Shown: positions 1 through 11,365 of the stretch, piece after piece
Numbering within the stretch: the stretch's first letter is position 1
Layout of the letters: each line of letters begins with the position of its first letter
Source: Erythroxylum novogranatense
Taxonomy: Eukaryota > Streptophyta > Magnoliopsida > Malpighiales > Erythroxylaceae
DNA: 64,000 bases
NCBI GenBank assembly: GCA_029891385.1
Contig: CM057231.1
Location: 18,386,300-18,450,299 of the forward strand
Reading direction: 5' to 3'
Notes under the pieces: generated by a model
The model's database searches: none
What the model saw: the letters and a program-made list of their open reading frames with translations, nothing else
What the model was told of the DNA's origin: nothing
Translations under genes and position numbers: made by a program

Positions 1-571
1 CCCTGGACTTAAAGTGAGTCCTTTAAGGTTTTCCATTCAAACTTAGTGATTTCTAATCCTGTCCGACTAAGATGCACTTAACGGGATCTCGAGCAATGGA
101 GTTCATTGATCAAGATCTCGGACTTAAAGAGTCCTCTAATGTTCGAGGCTCAAGAGCACTCAATGGGGTCTAGAGAGATGGAGTCGCGAGTGACGAGATT
201 CCATTAATCGAAACCACGAACTTAGAGATAGCCCTTTAAGGTTTACTATTCACACTTAGTTTTGAACTGTGATAGCCAAAATTCATTTTCAAGAGGATTC
301 TATCTTTTGTTTTACTCTTTTATTTTCTATTTCCAAAACCCAAAATACTTTTTGCATACATTTTAGTTTATTAATGTTTTAAAATCAAAACCCCTTTTCC
401 TTGCTAATTTCACTTGCATTGAATGACATATAGGCTAGCTTAGGTCCATTTCATTAGGTTCCTTTGAGAGACGACCGAGGTTGCATCCTATGCTGCAATC
501 CTTGGTATAAATTATTTTATTTGACGGTTTCAAGGATCGATTCTAGGATCGAACGACGAGTCAGCCGATCA
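1..571 (+). repeat. LTR copy 1 (3' part only), Athila/Tat-like array
   Basis: This matches the last 570 bases of the LTR copies ending at 4513 and 8481, and ends in the same CCGATCA. The left part is cut off by the window edge. Confidence 0.8.
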
Positions 572-574
572 AAT

Positions 575-594
575 TGGCGTCTCTTTAGGAACCA
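575..594 (+). other. Degenerate tRNA-Asp-type primer-binding site, unit 1
   Basis: TGGCGTC followed by a decayed remainder sits 3 bases after the LTR end. The matching site in unit 2 starts near 4517 and keeps GGCGTCGTT, close to the TGGCGCCGTTGCC primer site of Athila/Tat elements. Both copies are damaged, so priming is probably weak. Confidence 0.5.
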
Positions 595-1972
595 AGAAGT
601 GGTTCTTTAAGTTTGCTTTTGTCATTTGTTGCTACGTGAAGTTAGGTGTCTTTTCTTTAGGTTGCATTCTAAATATTTTAGTTGCATTTGCATCGTTAGT
701 TAGTATTTTGCAGATTACACCTTTTATGGAAGTTCACCGAGGCTAACTCTTATTTTCTCGTGACCAACATTTCGGTGAATCGGCTTAGTGGAGGCCGACA
801 TGGACGTGGGACTGGATGAAGTTATTTCGTCACACCATGGCCATTGTCGAAGGTTAACCGCAAATCCAAGACCTCCATAACTCCTGTGTTATTTCTTTCC
901 TTCACTTGTTTACTCACTTATGCCTTATGATTGCTTGTGACTTATATTAGTGCATTAGTTTGTTAAGTAAGTGTCGGGAGGAGCAACCTCGAGAAAATAG
1001 CTTAGCTTTTAGTTTAATTAGTATCTTTTCAATTCAATAAAGTCCCTTTGAGTTCTGCCTCTTGCCTTCCTTCTGTTGTGTTGAATTGCCCCTTGTGCTC
1101 TATTTCTTCTTGCTTAACATTGAGGACAATGTGTTGATTAAGTGTGGGGAGTTATTTCCTATTATTTTTTGACATTGCATGACTATTGCTATTGTGTTTC
1201 ATTGAGGACATATGAATTGTTGGCTGATTTGTGCATTCTGCGCTAACTTGGGTTAGTTTACATTCTCATCATTCGCATTTCTTCGCATGACGAGTGATCA
1301 CACGTCGCTGACGCTGCTCTTCAGATTTCGTATCGTCCACGGCGTGTTCCATGTTATGTCGCGGCGTCCATACCTGTGCATGAATGATTACGTGCTTAAT
1401 TTTTTTCACTCAATTCAAATTTGTTTTGCCTTTGGACTTTTGTGGCTTTTGTTTTCAAAGTCTTTCTTGGTTTCAAAACGATGCTTGAGTTATTGAAAAC
1501 ATCTTCCATCCTTTTCATGATAATTTGACTTGACAAAACCTTACTTTCAATGTTTTCAATACAAAGTGGATGGAAGCATGCTAATAAAGTGGCATTTAAG
1601 TTTTTAAGACTTGAGATTGTTCATAGAGATCATACCACTTGTGGAAGGATATTTGAGCCAAACATTTTCTTCTATCTTTGTGTGCATCTTCTTATTTCAT
1701 TCTTCTCGTAACTTGTTTTAATTCTTACTTGAAGCTTAATGAACTGAATTTTTGTTGATATGATAGAGGCGTTCTTTCTTAAACCCATTTGCCTAAACAC
1801 CGCCCCCTTACACATTCATCCATTGCTAGCCCTTTGAGCTTTCTTGTTATGAGCATTTGCATTTATATTCTTAGATGATGTCGAGATGCGTGTTTAGTTA
1901 TTAGCGATAGTCTATGTTTTGTTATTAGTTCTCGAAAAAAAGTGTTGAAAAATGAAAAATGTTAGTCTTGTG

Positions 1973-2033
1973 TATCCCAAAAGGGATAATAATGTGTTGT
2001 ATCCCAAAAGGGATTAGCATCTCAAATGAGATG
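1973..2033 (+). other. Three-hairpin module in the 3' UTR, unit 1
   Basis: Three palindromes occur within 61 bases: TATCCCAAAAGGGATA (1973-1988), ATCCCAAAAGGGAT (2001-2014) and CATCTCAAATGAGATG (2018-2033). The stems are perfect and the loops are A-runs. The same trio is at 5927-5990 with identical stems but loops changed by one base. A decayed version is at 63253-63296 on the opposite strand. Confidence 0.8.
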
Positions 2034-2513
2034 AAAAAAAATATTCAAGATGCAATTGTTAGTTTGAATTCTCTGATGACATCAGTTCACATTTAGTGCA
2101 TATGCTCATATTTTCTTTCTTATACTTCATCCATTCATTTAGCCTTCCATACATTACGACCCTCAAAGTCCTCTTGATCTTCAAAATGATAGTTTTTGTG
2201 GTGGAAAAATAGAATTGACCTGCCTATGGTAGGAGGTTACTTAAGTAGATTGAGAGAAATATACCCTAGACACAAGTGAGCTGAGCGTAAACACTATATC
2301 TTGAGAGTTTCTCTTTGTTCAATCTCTTGTGCTTGAATTCTTTTAGTGTTTATTCATTAGCTTTCTTCTTATTTCTTTGTGGTTGAATTATGAGAAAGTA
2401 ACTCGAGTCAAGTTCATTTTATTGTTTTGAGTATGGGTGCTATTTTCTTTTCCTCTTGTATTTTTTTGACTCGTAAACTTTGTCCAGAGTACAAAGGTCT
2501 AAGTGTGGGGAAT

Positions 2514-4513
2514 TGATTGAACTCAAGTTTATCATATAAATTGGCTACACTTTTATGGCTTTTAATGTACTTTTGACTCTTGATTCATGATTTTGTGCTT
2601 AAATTAGTCCTCATGCGGTGAGCTTATGCTTTATGCAATTTGTTAGTAAAATTGTGCAAATTGACATTGATTGCATTATAATTTTCTAAGGACAATTGAT
2701 ACTGCAAATTGTTATTTTATATTGCAGGAGAAAAGGGGTCAAAAGGATGAGAAAGTCAATGATGCATGGCGAATCACTCCGCGTCGGAAGAACGCTCGTC
2801 ATGACGAACAATTCTAGACGCTGGGCTGAACCAGACCCTTCATTCGCCGCAATAATTAATGGTATTTAATTTATTCGCATCGACGAGTGACCAAATTCAT
2901 TCGCCGCAGCGAATGTCGGGTAACCCGACCCAAAAATAGAAATTTTGTCTCACTGTGCGACCCGGCCCACGACCCATCCTTTAAATATTGCCGAATTAGG
3001 TTATCGGAGGGGGCTTCGACTTCGCATGAGAAAACACTGAGAGAGACCGACGAGAGAAGAGAGGAGAGAGGACGAGCGTAGAGAGAAAAGAGAGGAGCGG
3101 TGGTCGTCGCCGCCTAGGGTTCCCTTCGGGGTTCCCTGGGAAGTCATTTTTAGTTGTTTTCTTTTGGTTGTTTTCGCAGGTGTCTTCCGCCGTGAGCAGC
3201 TATGGTTCGCCGCGAGTTGCGGTGTTCCCAGTTGTGATGTGTGGTTAGGCATTCTTCTCCTCTTGACGATGCAATGATGGTTGGAGTTCACCGAGCACTA
3301 AAGGGAGTAGCTTAATCTATAGTTTGCTATGATTTATGAATATGCCTTGGTCGAGGGTTTATAGATTGTAGTGATACTATTGATTAAAGCTCAATTAAAT
3401 GTTTGGACGTTTGTTGTGTTGTTTGGATTACTAGTTTACATTGTCACGTTTTTAACTACATTGTTGTGAGCAGTGAGTTGGGGTTTATTGCTTTGTAGTT
3501 AGATTTTGCTGATTATAGTTTAATTAAGCGGTGAGCAATGTAATATGTTATGGATTTGTTTATGTAGAACTTGTGCTTAAATATATGAAGTCTCATATAT
3601 GTTCACTTGTGATTTTGTTAATTCTCTTTATCCGCCTAGTTGTGTTAGATATTGAGTTGATGCTAGATTGCATTTGACCACTTGCATTAACATGTCCATT
3701 GCATACACTAAGGTTTTTAACAAGTTTTAATTAATCGAGTTGATTAATTAATTCATTGGACTTAACGAGTTGTTAAGGTTGAGCTTTGGAAACTTAGTGA
3801 TTTCTAGTCCACGCCCACACTAAGATGTTTTTAACAAGTTTTTAAGCAATGGAGTTCATTGATTAAAACCTTGGACTTCGAGTTCCTTTAAGGTTTTAGG
3901 TGTTTTGATTAATGGAGTCGAGAGTGACAGAGTCCATTAATCAAGACCTGAACTTAAAGTGAGTCCTTTAAGGTTTTCCATTCAAACTTAGTGATTTCTA
4001 ATCTGTCCGACTAAGATGCATAACGGGATCTCGAGCAATGGAGTTCATTGATCAAGATCTCGGACTTAAAGAGTCCTCTAATGTTACGAGGCTCAAGAGC
4101 ACTCAATGGGGTCTAGAGAGATGGAGTCGCGAGTGACGATTCCATTAATCAAACCCACGAACTTAGAGATAGCCCTTTAAGGTTTACTATTCACACTTAG
4201 TTTTGAACTGTGATAGCCAAAATTCATTTTCAAGAGGATTCTATCTTTTGTTTTACTCTTTTTATTTTCTATTTCCAAAACCCAAAATACTTTTTGCATA
4301 CATTTTAGTTTATTAATGTTTTAAAATCAAAACCCCTTTTTCCTTGCTAATTTCACTTGCATTGAATGACATATAGGCTAGCTTAGGTCCATTTCATTAG
4401 GTTCCTTTGAGAGCGACCGAGGTTGCATCCTATGCTGCAATCCTTGGTATAAATTATTTTATTTGACCGGTTTCAAGGATCGATTCTAGGATCGAACGAC
4501 GAGCCGCCGATCA
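2514..4513 (+). repeat. LTR copy 2 (complete, about 2.0 kb)
   Basis: It begins TGATTGAACTC directly after the polypurine tract and ends GCCGATCA, giving TGAT/ATCA terminal symmetry. It contains a CpG-rich block at about 2760-3120 with the palindrome CATTCGC-CGCA-GCGAATG (2898-2915), a TTTAAATA box near 2981 that could be a TATA box, and a purine-rich transcribed-leader-like stretch at about 3030-3100. Two imperfect direct repeats of about 194 bp start at 3790 and 3984. Confidence 0.8.
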
Positions 4514-6480
4514 AATTAGGCGTCGTTCTTGAGGAACCAAGTGGTTCTTTAAGTTTGCTTTTTGTCATTTGTTGCTACGTGAAGTTAGGTGTCTTTTCTT
4601 TTAGGTTTCATTCTAAATATTTTAGTTGCATTTGCATCGTTAGTTAGTATTTTGCAGATTACACCTTTTATGGAAGTTCACTGAGGCTAACTCTTATTTT
4701 TCTGTGACCAACATTTCAGGTGAATCTGGCTTAGTGGAGGCCGACATGGACGTGGGACTGGATGAAGTTATTTCGCCACACCATGGCCATTGTCGAAGGT
4801 TAACCGGGCAAATCCAAGACCTCCATAACTCCCAAGTTATTTCTTTCCTTCACTTGTTTACTCACTTATGCCTTATGATTGCTTGTGACTTATATTGGTG
4901 CATTAGTTTGTTAAGTAAGTGTCGGGGAGGAGCAACCTCAGTAGAAAATAGCTTAGCTTTTAGTTTAATTAGTATCTTTTCAATTCAATAAAGTCCCTTT
5001 GAGTTCTGCCTCTTGCCTTCCTTCTGTTGTGTTGAATTGCCCCTTGTGCTCTATTTCTTCTTGCTTAACATTGAGGACAATGTGTTGATTAAGTGTGGGG
5101 GAGTTATTTCCCTATTATTTTTTTGACATTGCATGACTATTGCTATTGTGTTTCATTGAGAACATATGAATTGTTGGCTGATTTGTGCGTTCTGCGCTAA
5201 CTTGGGTTGGTTTACATTCTCGTCATTCGCATTTCTTCGCCATGACGAGTGATCACACGTCATGCGACGCTGCTCTTCAGATTTCGTATACGTCATGGCG
5301 TGTTCCATGTTATGTCGCGACGTCCATACCTGTGCATGAATGATTACTGCTTAATTTTTTTCACTCAATTCAAATTTGTTTTGCCTTTGGACTTTTGTGG
5401 CTTTTGTTTTCAAAGTCTTTCTTGGTTTCAAAACGATGCTTGAGTTATTGAAAACATCTTCCATCCTTTTCATGATAATTTGACTTGACAAAACCTTACT
5501 TTCAATGTTTTCAATACAAAGTGGATGGAAGCATGCTAATAAAGTGGCATTTTAAGTTTTAAGACTTGAGATTGTTCATAGAGATCATACCACTTGTGGA
5601 AGGATATTTGAGCCAAACATTTTCTTCTATCTTTGTGTGCATCTTCTTATTTCATTCTTCTCAGAACTTGTTTTAATTCTTACTTGAAGCTTAATGAACT
5701 GAATTTTTGTTGATATGATAGGCGTTCTTTCTTAAACCCATTTGCCTAAACACTTGTCCTTACACATTCATCCATTGCTAGCCCTTTGAGCTTTCTTGTT
5801 ATGAGCATTTGCATTTATATTCTTAGATGATGTCGATGATCGTGTTTAGTTATTAGCGATAGTCTATGTTTTGTTATTAGTTCTCGAAAAAAAAGTGTTG
5901 AAAAATGAAAAAATGTTAGTCTTGTGTATCCCGAAAAGGGATAATAATGTGTTGTATCCCAAAAAGGGATTAGCATCTCAAAATGAGATGAAAAAAAAAT
6001 ATTCAGTATGCAATTGTTAGTTTGAATTCTACTGATGACATCAGTTCACATTTAGTGCATATGCTCATATTTTCTTTCTTATACTTCATCCATTCATTTA
6101 GCCTTCCATACATTACAACCCTCAAAGTCCTCTTGATCTTCAAAATGATAGTTTTTGTGGTGGAAAAATAGAATTGACACAAGCCTATGGTAGGAGGTTA
6201 CTTAAGTAGATTGAGAGAAATATACCCTAGACACAAGTGAGCTGAGCGTAAACACTATATCTTGAGAGTTTCTCTTTTGTTCAATCTCTTGTGCTTGAAT
6301 TCTTTTAGTGTTTATTCTGTTAGCTTTCTTCTTATTTGCTGTGGTTGAATTATGAGAAAGTAACTCGAGTCAAGTTCATTTTATTGTTTTGAGTATGGGT
6401 GCTATTTTCTTTTCCTCTTGTATTTTTTTTTACTCTGGTAAACTTTGTCCAGGAGTACAAAGGTCTAAGTGTGGGGGAAT
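4514..6480 (+). repeat. Internal region, unit 2, no coding capacity
   Basis: Second copy of the 1.95-kb internal region, starting with the primer-site remnant at about 4517 and ending with the polypurine tract TAAGTGTGGGGGAAT. It is nearly collinear with 572-2513. Differences are mostly small indels in CG- or CHG-containing words. Confidence 0.75.
5927..5990 (+). other. Three-hairpin module in the 3' UTR, unit 2
   Basis: Stems TATCCC/GGGATA (5927-5943), ATCCC/GGGAT (5956-5970) and CATCTC/GAGATG (5974-5990) are identical to unit 1. Each loop differs from unit 1 by one inserted base. Confidence 0.8.
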
Positions 6481-8481
6481 TGATTGAACTCAAGTTTATC
6501 ATATAAATTGGCTACACTTTTATGGCTTTTAATGTACTTTTTGACTCTTGATTCATGATTTTGTGCTTAAATTAGTCCACTGCGGTGAGCTTATGCTTTA
6601 TGCAATTTGTTAGTAAAATTGTGCAAATTGACATTGATTGCATTATAATTTTCTAAGGACAATTGATACTGCAAATTGTTATTTTATATTGCAGGAGAAA
6701 AAGGGTCAAAAGGATGAGAAAGTCAATGATGCCATGGCGAATCACTCCGCGTCGGAAGAACGCTCGTCATGACGAACAATTCTAGACGCTGGCTGAACCG
6801 GACCCTTCATTCGCCGGCGAATTAATGGTATTTAATTTATTCGCCATGACGAGTGACCAAATTCATTCGCATGCAATAATGTCGGGTAACCCAACCCAAA
6901 ATAGAAATTTTGTCTCACTGCAACCCGCCCACGACCCATCCTTTAAATATTGCGAATTAGGTTATCGGAGGGCTTCGACTTATGAGAGAAAAACACGAGA
7001 GAGACCGACGAGAGAAGAGAGGAGAGAGGGACGAGCGTAGAGAGAAAAGAGAGGAGCGGTGGTCGTCGCCGCCCAGGGTTCCCTTCGGGGTTCCCTGGGA
7101 AGTCATTTTTAGTTGTTTTCTTTTGGTTGTTTTCGCAGGTGTCTTCCGCCGTGAGCAGCTATGGTTCGCCGCGAGTTGCGGTGTTCCCAGTTGTGATGTG
7201 TGGTTAGGCATTCTTCTCCTCTTGACGATGCAGTGATGGTTGGAGTTCACCGAGCACTAAAGGGAGTAGCTTAATCTATAGTTTGCTATGATTTATGAAT
7301 ATGCCTTGGTCGAGGGTTTATAGATTGTAGTGATACTATTGATTAAAGCTCAATTAAATGTTTGGACGTTTGTTGTGTTGTTTGGATTACTAGTTTACAT
7401 TGTCACGTTTTTAACTACATTGTTGTGAACAGCCGAGTTGGGGTTTATTGCTTTGTAGTTAGATTTTGCTTGATTATAGTTTAATTAAGCGGTGAACAGT
7501 GTAATATGTTATGGATTTGTTTATGTAGAACTTCGTGCTTAAATATATGAAGTCTCATATATGTTCACTTGTGATTTTGTTAATTCTCTTTTATCTGCCT
7601 AGTTGTGTTAGATATTGAGTTGATGCTAGATTGCATTTGACCACTTGCATTAACATGTCCATTGCATACACTAAGGTTTTTAACAAGTTTTAATTAATCG
7701 AGTTGATTAATTAATTCATTGGACTTAACGAGTTGTTAAGGTTGAGCTTTCGGAAACTTAGTGATTTCTAGTCCACGCCCACACTAAGATGTTTTTAACA
7801 AGGTTTTAAGCAATGGAGTTCATTGATTAAAACCTTGGACTTCGTGTTCCTTTAAGGTTTTAGGTGTTTTGATTAATGGAGTCGAGAGTGACAGAGTCCA
7901 TTAATCAAGACCTGAACTTAAAGTGAGTCCTTTAAGGTTTTCCATTCAAACTTAGTGATTTCTAATCTGTCCGACTAAGATGCATAACGGGATCTCGAGC
8001 AATGGAGTTCATTGATCAAGATCTCGGACTTAAAGAGTCCTCTAATGTTCGAGGCTCAAGAGCACTCAATGGGGTCTAGAGATGGAGTCGCGAGTGACAG
8101 GATTCCATTAATCGAAACCACGAACTTAGAGATAGCCCTTTAAGGTTTACTATTCACACTTAGTTTTGAACTGTGATAGCCAAAATTCATTTTCAAGAGG
8201 ATTCTATCTTTTGTTTTACTCTTTTATTTTCTATTTCCAAAACCCAAAAATACTTTTTGCATACATTTTAGTTTATTAATGTTTTTAAAATCAAAACCCC
8301 CTTTTTCCTTGCTAATTTCACTTGCATTGAATGACATATAGGCTAGCTTAGGTCCATTTCATTAGGTTCCTTTGAGAGACGACCCGAGGTTGCATCCTAT
8401 GCTGCAATCCTTGGTATAAATTATTTTATTTGACCGGTTTCCAATGATCGATTCTAGGATCGAACGACGAGCCGCCGATCA
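6481..8481 (+). repeat. LTR copy 3 (terminal 3' LTR of the array)
   Basis: Begins TGATTGAAC and ends GCCGATCA. The homology to the other two copies stops exactly at 8481-8482, which fixes the element boundary. It contains the perfect 14-base palindrome ATTCGCCGGCGAAT (6809-6822). In unit 1 the matching site is decayed. Confidence 0.8.
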
Positions 8482-9614
8482 ATATACATCCATTTACACC
8501 TCTAATTCAGCCACAAAATCATCACAAAAATTACTTGTATAATAGAGCATAATTGGCAGCAACCACATACACAACTTCCTTACATCATTAACATTCATCT
8601 AACATCATAAACATCATTTACAACATTCAATTCACAATCTTTAACTACCATATCAATTTCTCTCACACAAGCATACATTTAAACCCATACCATTAACACA
8701 CAAACTTCATGGAATTAATGCACCATAAAGCACAATAAATGCATCTAATTACAAATTAAAGAACATACAACTTAAGTGCTCACCTAAATAAGCTCTAACT
8801 CTTCAATCTTCAAAACACTCCAACATTCTACCCCACACCAACACTCACGACTATCTCTCCAGTACAAACACAAATCATCATCTTCACAAGACTTATGGGT
8901 GGATTTATGTGTGAAGAGAAGAAGAGTAAGCAAATAGCAAGGAAAAGCTTCTTGCATGGTGGATGAAAAACAAAACAACAAAGAAGGGGAAGGAGGCACT
9001 CACGGATGGAGGAGAAGAAAAACACTTAAAGTCACCCTTTTTACTCTTTCTCAAGCAAGTGTCGTGGAAGTTAAACTTAAGATATTTATATTCATTAGAT
9101 AACCATTAAAGAACTAAGATTAAGTAGGCAAGTGACATGTGTCACTTGCCACTTGTCCTGGTTTTATTATTCCGGTTCTAAATTCTACTCCAATTTCTCG
9201 TCAAACTCCAATGGCTTAATTTAATAAATCCTAACATCATATCTCTAATTTTCCAATGCCATTGGCCAGTCATTTTCAGTACAAGAAACCCATTCAATCA
9301 GTCAGTTAGAAATTTTCCGGTCCGGGAAAGTACCCGAAAAATTTTCAGAAAATTTTCTAAATTTCCACAAAAATGTAAAACATACAAAAATCCACTTCAA
9401 TTCCATGTTCAAGCACCAATTCATATTTATCCACAATAAACACAAATGTCGAAAAATGTCAGAAATGCATGTACAATCATGTGCATTTACAAAAATTACA
9501 ATTTATGCATATATGGAGGTCATATTATGCATGAACATACCGAGACTAGTTTATACACTCCTAACCCGTCCCAATTGACCAATTTACCCTTCCCATCAGT
9601 GATGAGATGTTACA
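8482..9614 (-). repeat. Inverted partial Tekay/Del-like LTR
   Basis: Read on the minus strand from 9614, this starts TGTAACATCTCATCAC and then follows the same order of blocks as the plus-strand LTR starting at 11366. These blocks include a GGGAAGGGTAAA block, a TACATGCATTT block, a ccgtaccgga-like block near 9320, and a leader with a pyrimidine-rich stretch. It is clearly diverged from that LTR. It breaks off at 8482, where the Athila/Tat-like array ends, so that array probably inserted into it. There is no polypurine tract beyond 9614, so this is a 5' or solo LTR end. The 60-70 aa ORFs here look spurious. Confidence 0.65.
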
Positions 9615-11352
9615 TATACTACTGAGATTATATGCATTGTGTGTATAGTAATGTAGAGGATTCAACTACGTGAGTGGATTTATTGCAATGTGAAGAAAAT
9701 TGGTCTCCATTAGATTTGATGCAAAGGGAGATCCAAATTGAAGCTAAGAAAAATAATTCCAACCCACAAAGAGAAATACTCAATGAAATGGAATGTATGG
9801 AGGTACGAGTACGAATGAATAGGCATTAGCATATGTCGATGTGACTGAAGGGAAACTAAATGAAAATAGAAATAGAGACAAGAAGTCTTAAGGGGAAAAC
9901 TGAAAATGACGTGAGGTAATGTCACCTTCATTAAGGGATCGTAAATAAAGCAATTGTAGACTCAATGAAAACAAAATTGAGTGATGTCTATTGAAGTTAG
10001 CAATACCCCAATAGAGATTTATGCATGGTAAGTAAATGGTATCAATTGGTGACTATGATCATAAATGAGATGAATCATGGAGAAATCTGACACTGATAAT
10101 AAGCATATCCTTTGGAGATTGGGTAGTGTATACTGAAGTTTCACTAAGGGGTATTGGTGCTATGATAGAAATTGTTCGAAGCTTTGGAGACCTTAGATAT
10201 GCTAAGGCATTCCTATAATTCACAAATTGTGTAATTTCGAGAACATTATTGAGTTTGAAAGGCGTGCACAAATCAATACTATACTGGTAAAGGTAGAGTG
10301 TAGTCTAAAACAGTGAACAGACAATATTGAAGTAAACAGAACGAATGTAGATATTGGGTTTCCAAATCTAGGACAATAAAGAGTGTAAAATGTCAAGTAG
10401 AAGATGGGGTAAACTGAGATGTTACTAGTGTATTGAAGGTTTAGATTCAGCTCTACTGGAAAGAGGTAAGAGAGTTTAAGAGGTCAGGAGTCAAACTGGT
10501 GAGTTCCATAATGAATCGGACTGTTTGAGTGACATCGGAAGAACGATATTTGGTAATTTAAAGAAGAAGTATGTGTACCCGACAAAAGTGACTTGAGCAA
10601 AGGAATTGTTAGAGAAGTATACGTACGGAATACACTAAAAGTGTATTTTAGCGACGAAGGATATAGAGCTCCGTGGTTACATGTTGGAATTTCCAACAGT
10701 GGGGAGTGCTTAAAGGTTTTGGAATTCATAGGAATGTGAGCATGATAACAATGGTGATCACATGACGGGATTGTACATTTTTGCATTGAGTGCGTGAACA
10801 CTAAAGCACAGTAAATTATTACAGAAGAAATGGATCTGAAATAATAGTCAATGAGATATGAAGGATCAATGGATTAGGTGAATGAACACCTGGTATAGTA
10901 AAATGGACATAAGTGTCAATGGGTTAGCACCAAAGGAAAGTGAAGAATCGAAGACGAGGTGAAGTGTTCTTGTAAGTATCACCTTGGCAAGGTGTACTCA
11001 GAATTGGAAAAAAAAATATCAATGAAGCTATATGAATTGGTCTGTATGTTACTGGTGAAAGAGGTATTGGATTTACAAAACATGATAAGTGAATAGGTTC
11101 GGAAATAATGATCTGATCCATAGCATACGGAATAAAGTTGGTATCTACTCTGAAATGGTCAAGTGAGATAATTAAGATAGTGAGATAGTCAAATAAGTGA
11201 CTGAAAAACTTATTGAGTTTGTCTACTGTGATCATTCGGAAAATGAGTAATTGAGTGATGAGGTGTATGGGAAATGTAGGGGGTTATGACAAATGATCAT
11301 TTTCTACCATATTGACCCTTCGACTATGAATTTCGCGGACGAAATTTTTATT
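9615..11352 (+). other. Non-coding stretch, probably the 3' internal remnant of a Tekay-like element
   Basis: I recognise no gene in these 1.7 kb. The last 60 bases (GAATTTCGCGGACGAAATTT near 11328, then the purine tract) have the layout seen after pol in Tekay/Del chromoviruses. That suggests this is what remains upstream of the 3' LTR. Minus-strand ORFs of 70-105 aa show no family features. Confidence 0.4.
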
Positions 11353-11365
11353 AGGAGGGGGGAGT
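11353..11365 (+). other. Polypurine tract of the Tekay-like element
   Basis: AGGAGGGGGGAGT lies directly before the LTR start TGTAACATC. It shows that 11366 onward is the 3' LTR of a plus-strand element. Confidence 0.7.

Larger units (their letters stand above)
572..2513 (+). repeat. Internal region, unit 1, no coding capacity
   Basis: This 1.9-kb stretch lies between two LTR copies. It contains no recognisable retroelement protein. Landmarks are a GAGGACAATG block followed by AAGTGTGGGGAG at about 1140-1151, three hairpin-forming palindromes at 1973-2033, and the terminal polypurine tract at 2500-2513. The copy at 4514-6480 has the same landmarks at 5091, 5927-5990 and 6467-6480. Short ORFs here are not conserved between the two copies, which argues against coding. 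Confidence 0.75.
1..8481 (+). mobile_element. Tandem array of a non-autonomous Athila/Tat-like gypsy LTR retrotransposon (LTR-int-LTR-int-LTR)
   Basis: The sequence repeats with a period of about 3.95-3.96 kb: the same block starts near 15, 3961 and 7925. Each unit is an LTR of about 2.0 kb that begins TGATTGAAC and ends CCGATCA, plus an internal region of about 1.95 kb. The LTR is followed by a degenerate tRNA-Asp-type primer site and preceded by a polypurine tract (AAGTGTGGGGGAAT). I find no gag, protease, RT or integrase in any frame, so the element is non-autonomous. The single shared LTR between two internal copies suggests unequal recombination between LTRs rather than two insertions. 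The left end lies outside the window. The Athila/Tat assignment rests on the Asp-type primer site and the duplicated GTGTGGGGG motif, and is inference. Confidence 0.8.

Noticed and set aside
3001..3291. 96-aa minus-strand ORF conserved in two LTR copies (also at 6957-7250)
   Set aside because: It is nearly the same in both copies only because the LTRs are near-identical. It is antisense to the LTR and has no recognisable features.
9710..11235. Several minus-strand ORFs of 70-105 aa
   Set aside because: No start context, no domain, no shared frame. Probably open by chance in a purine-rich plus strand.
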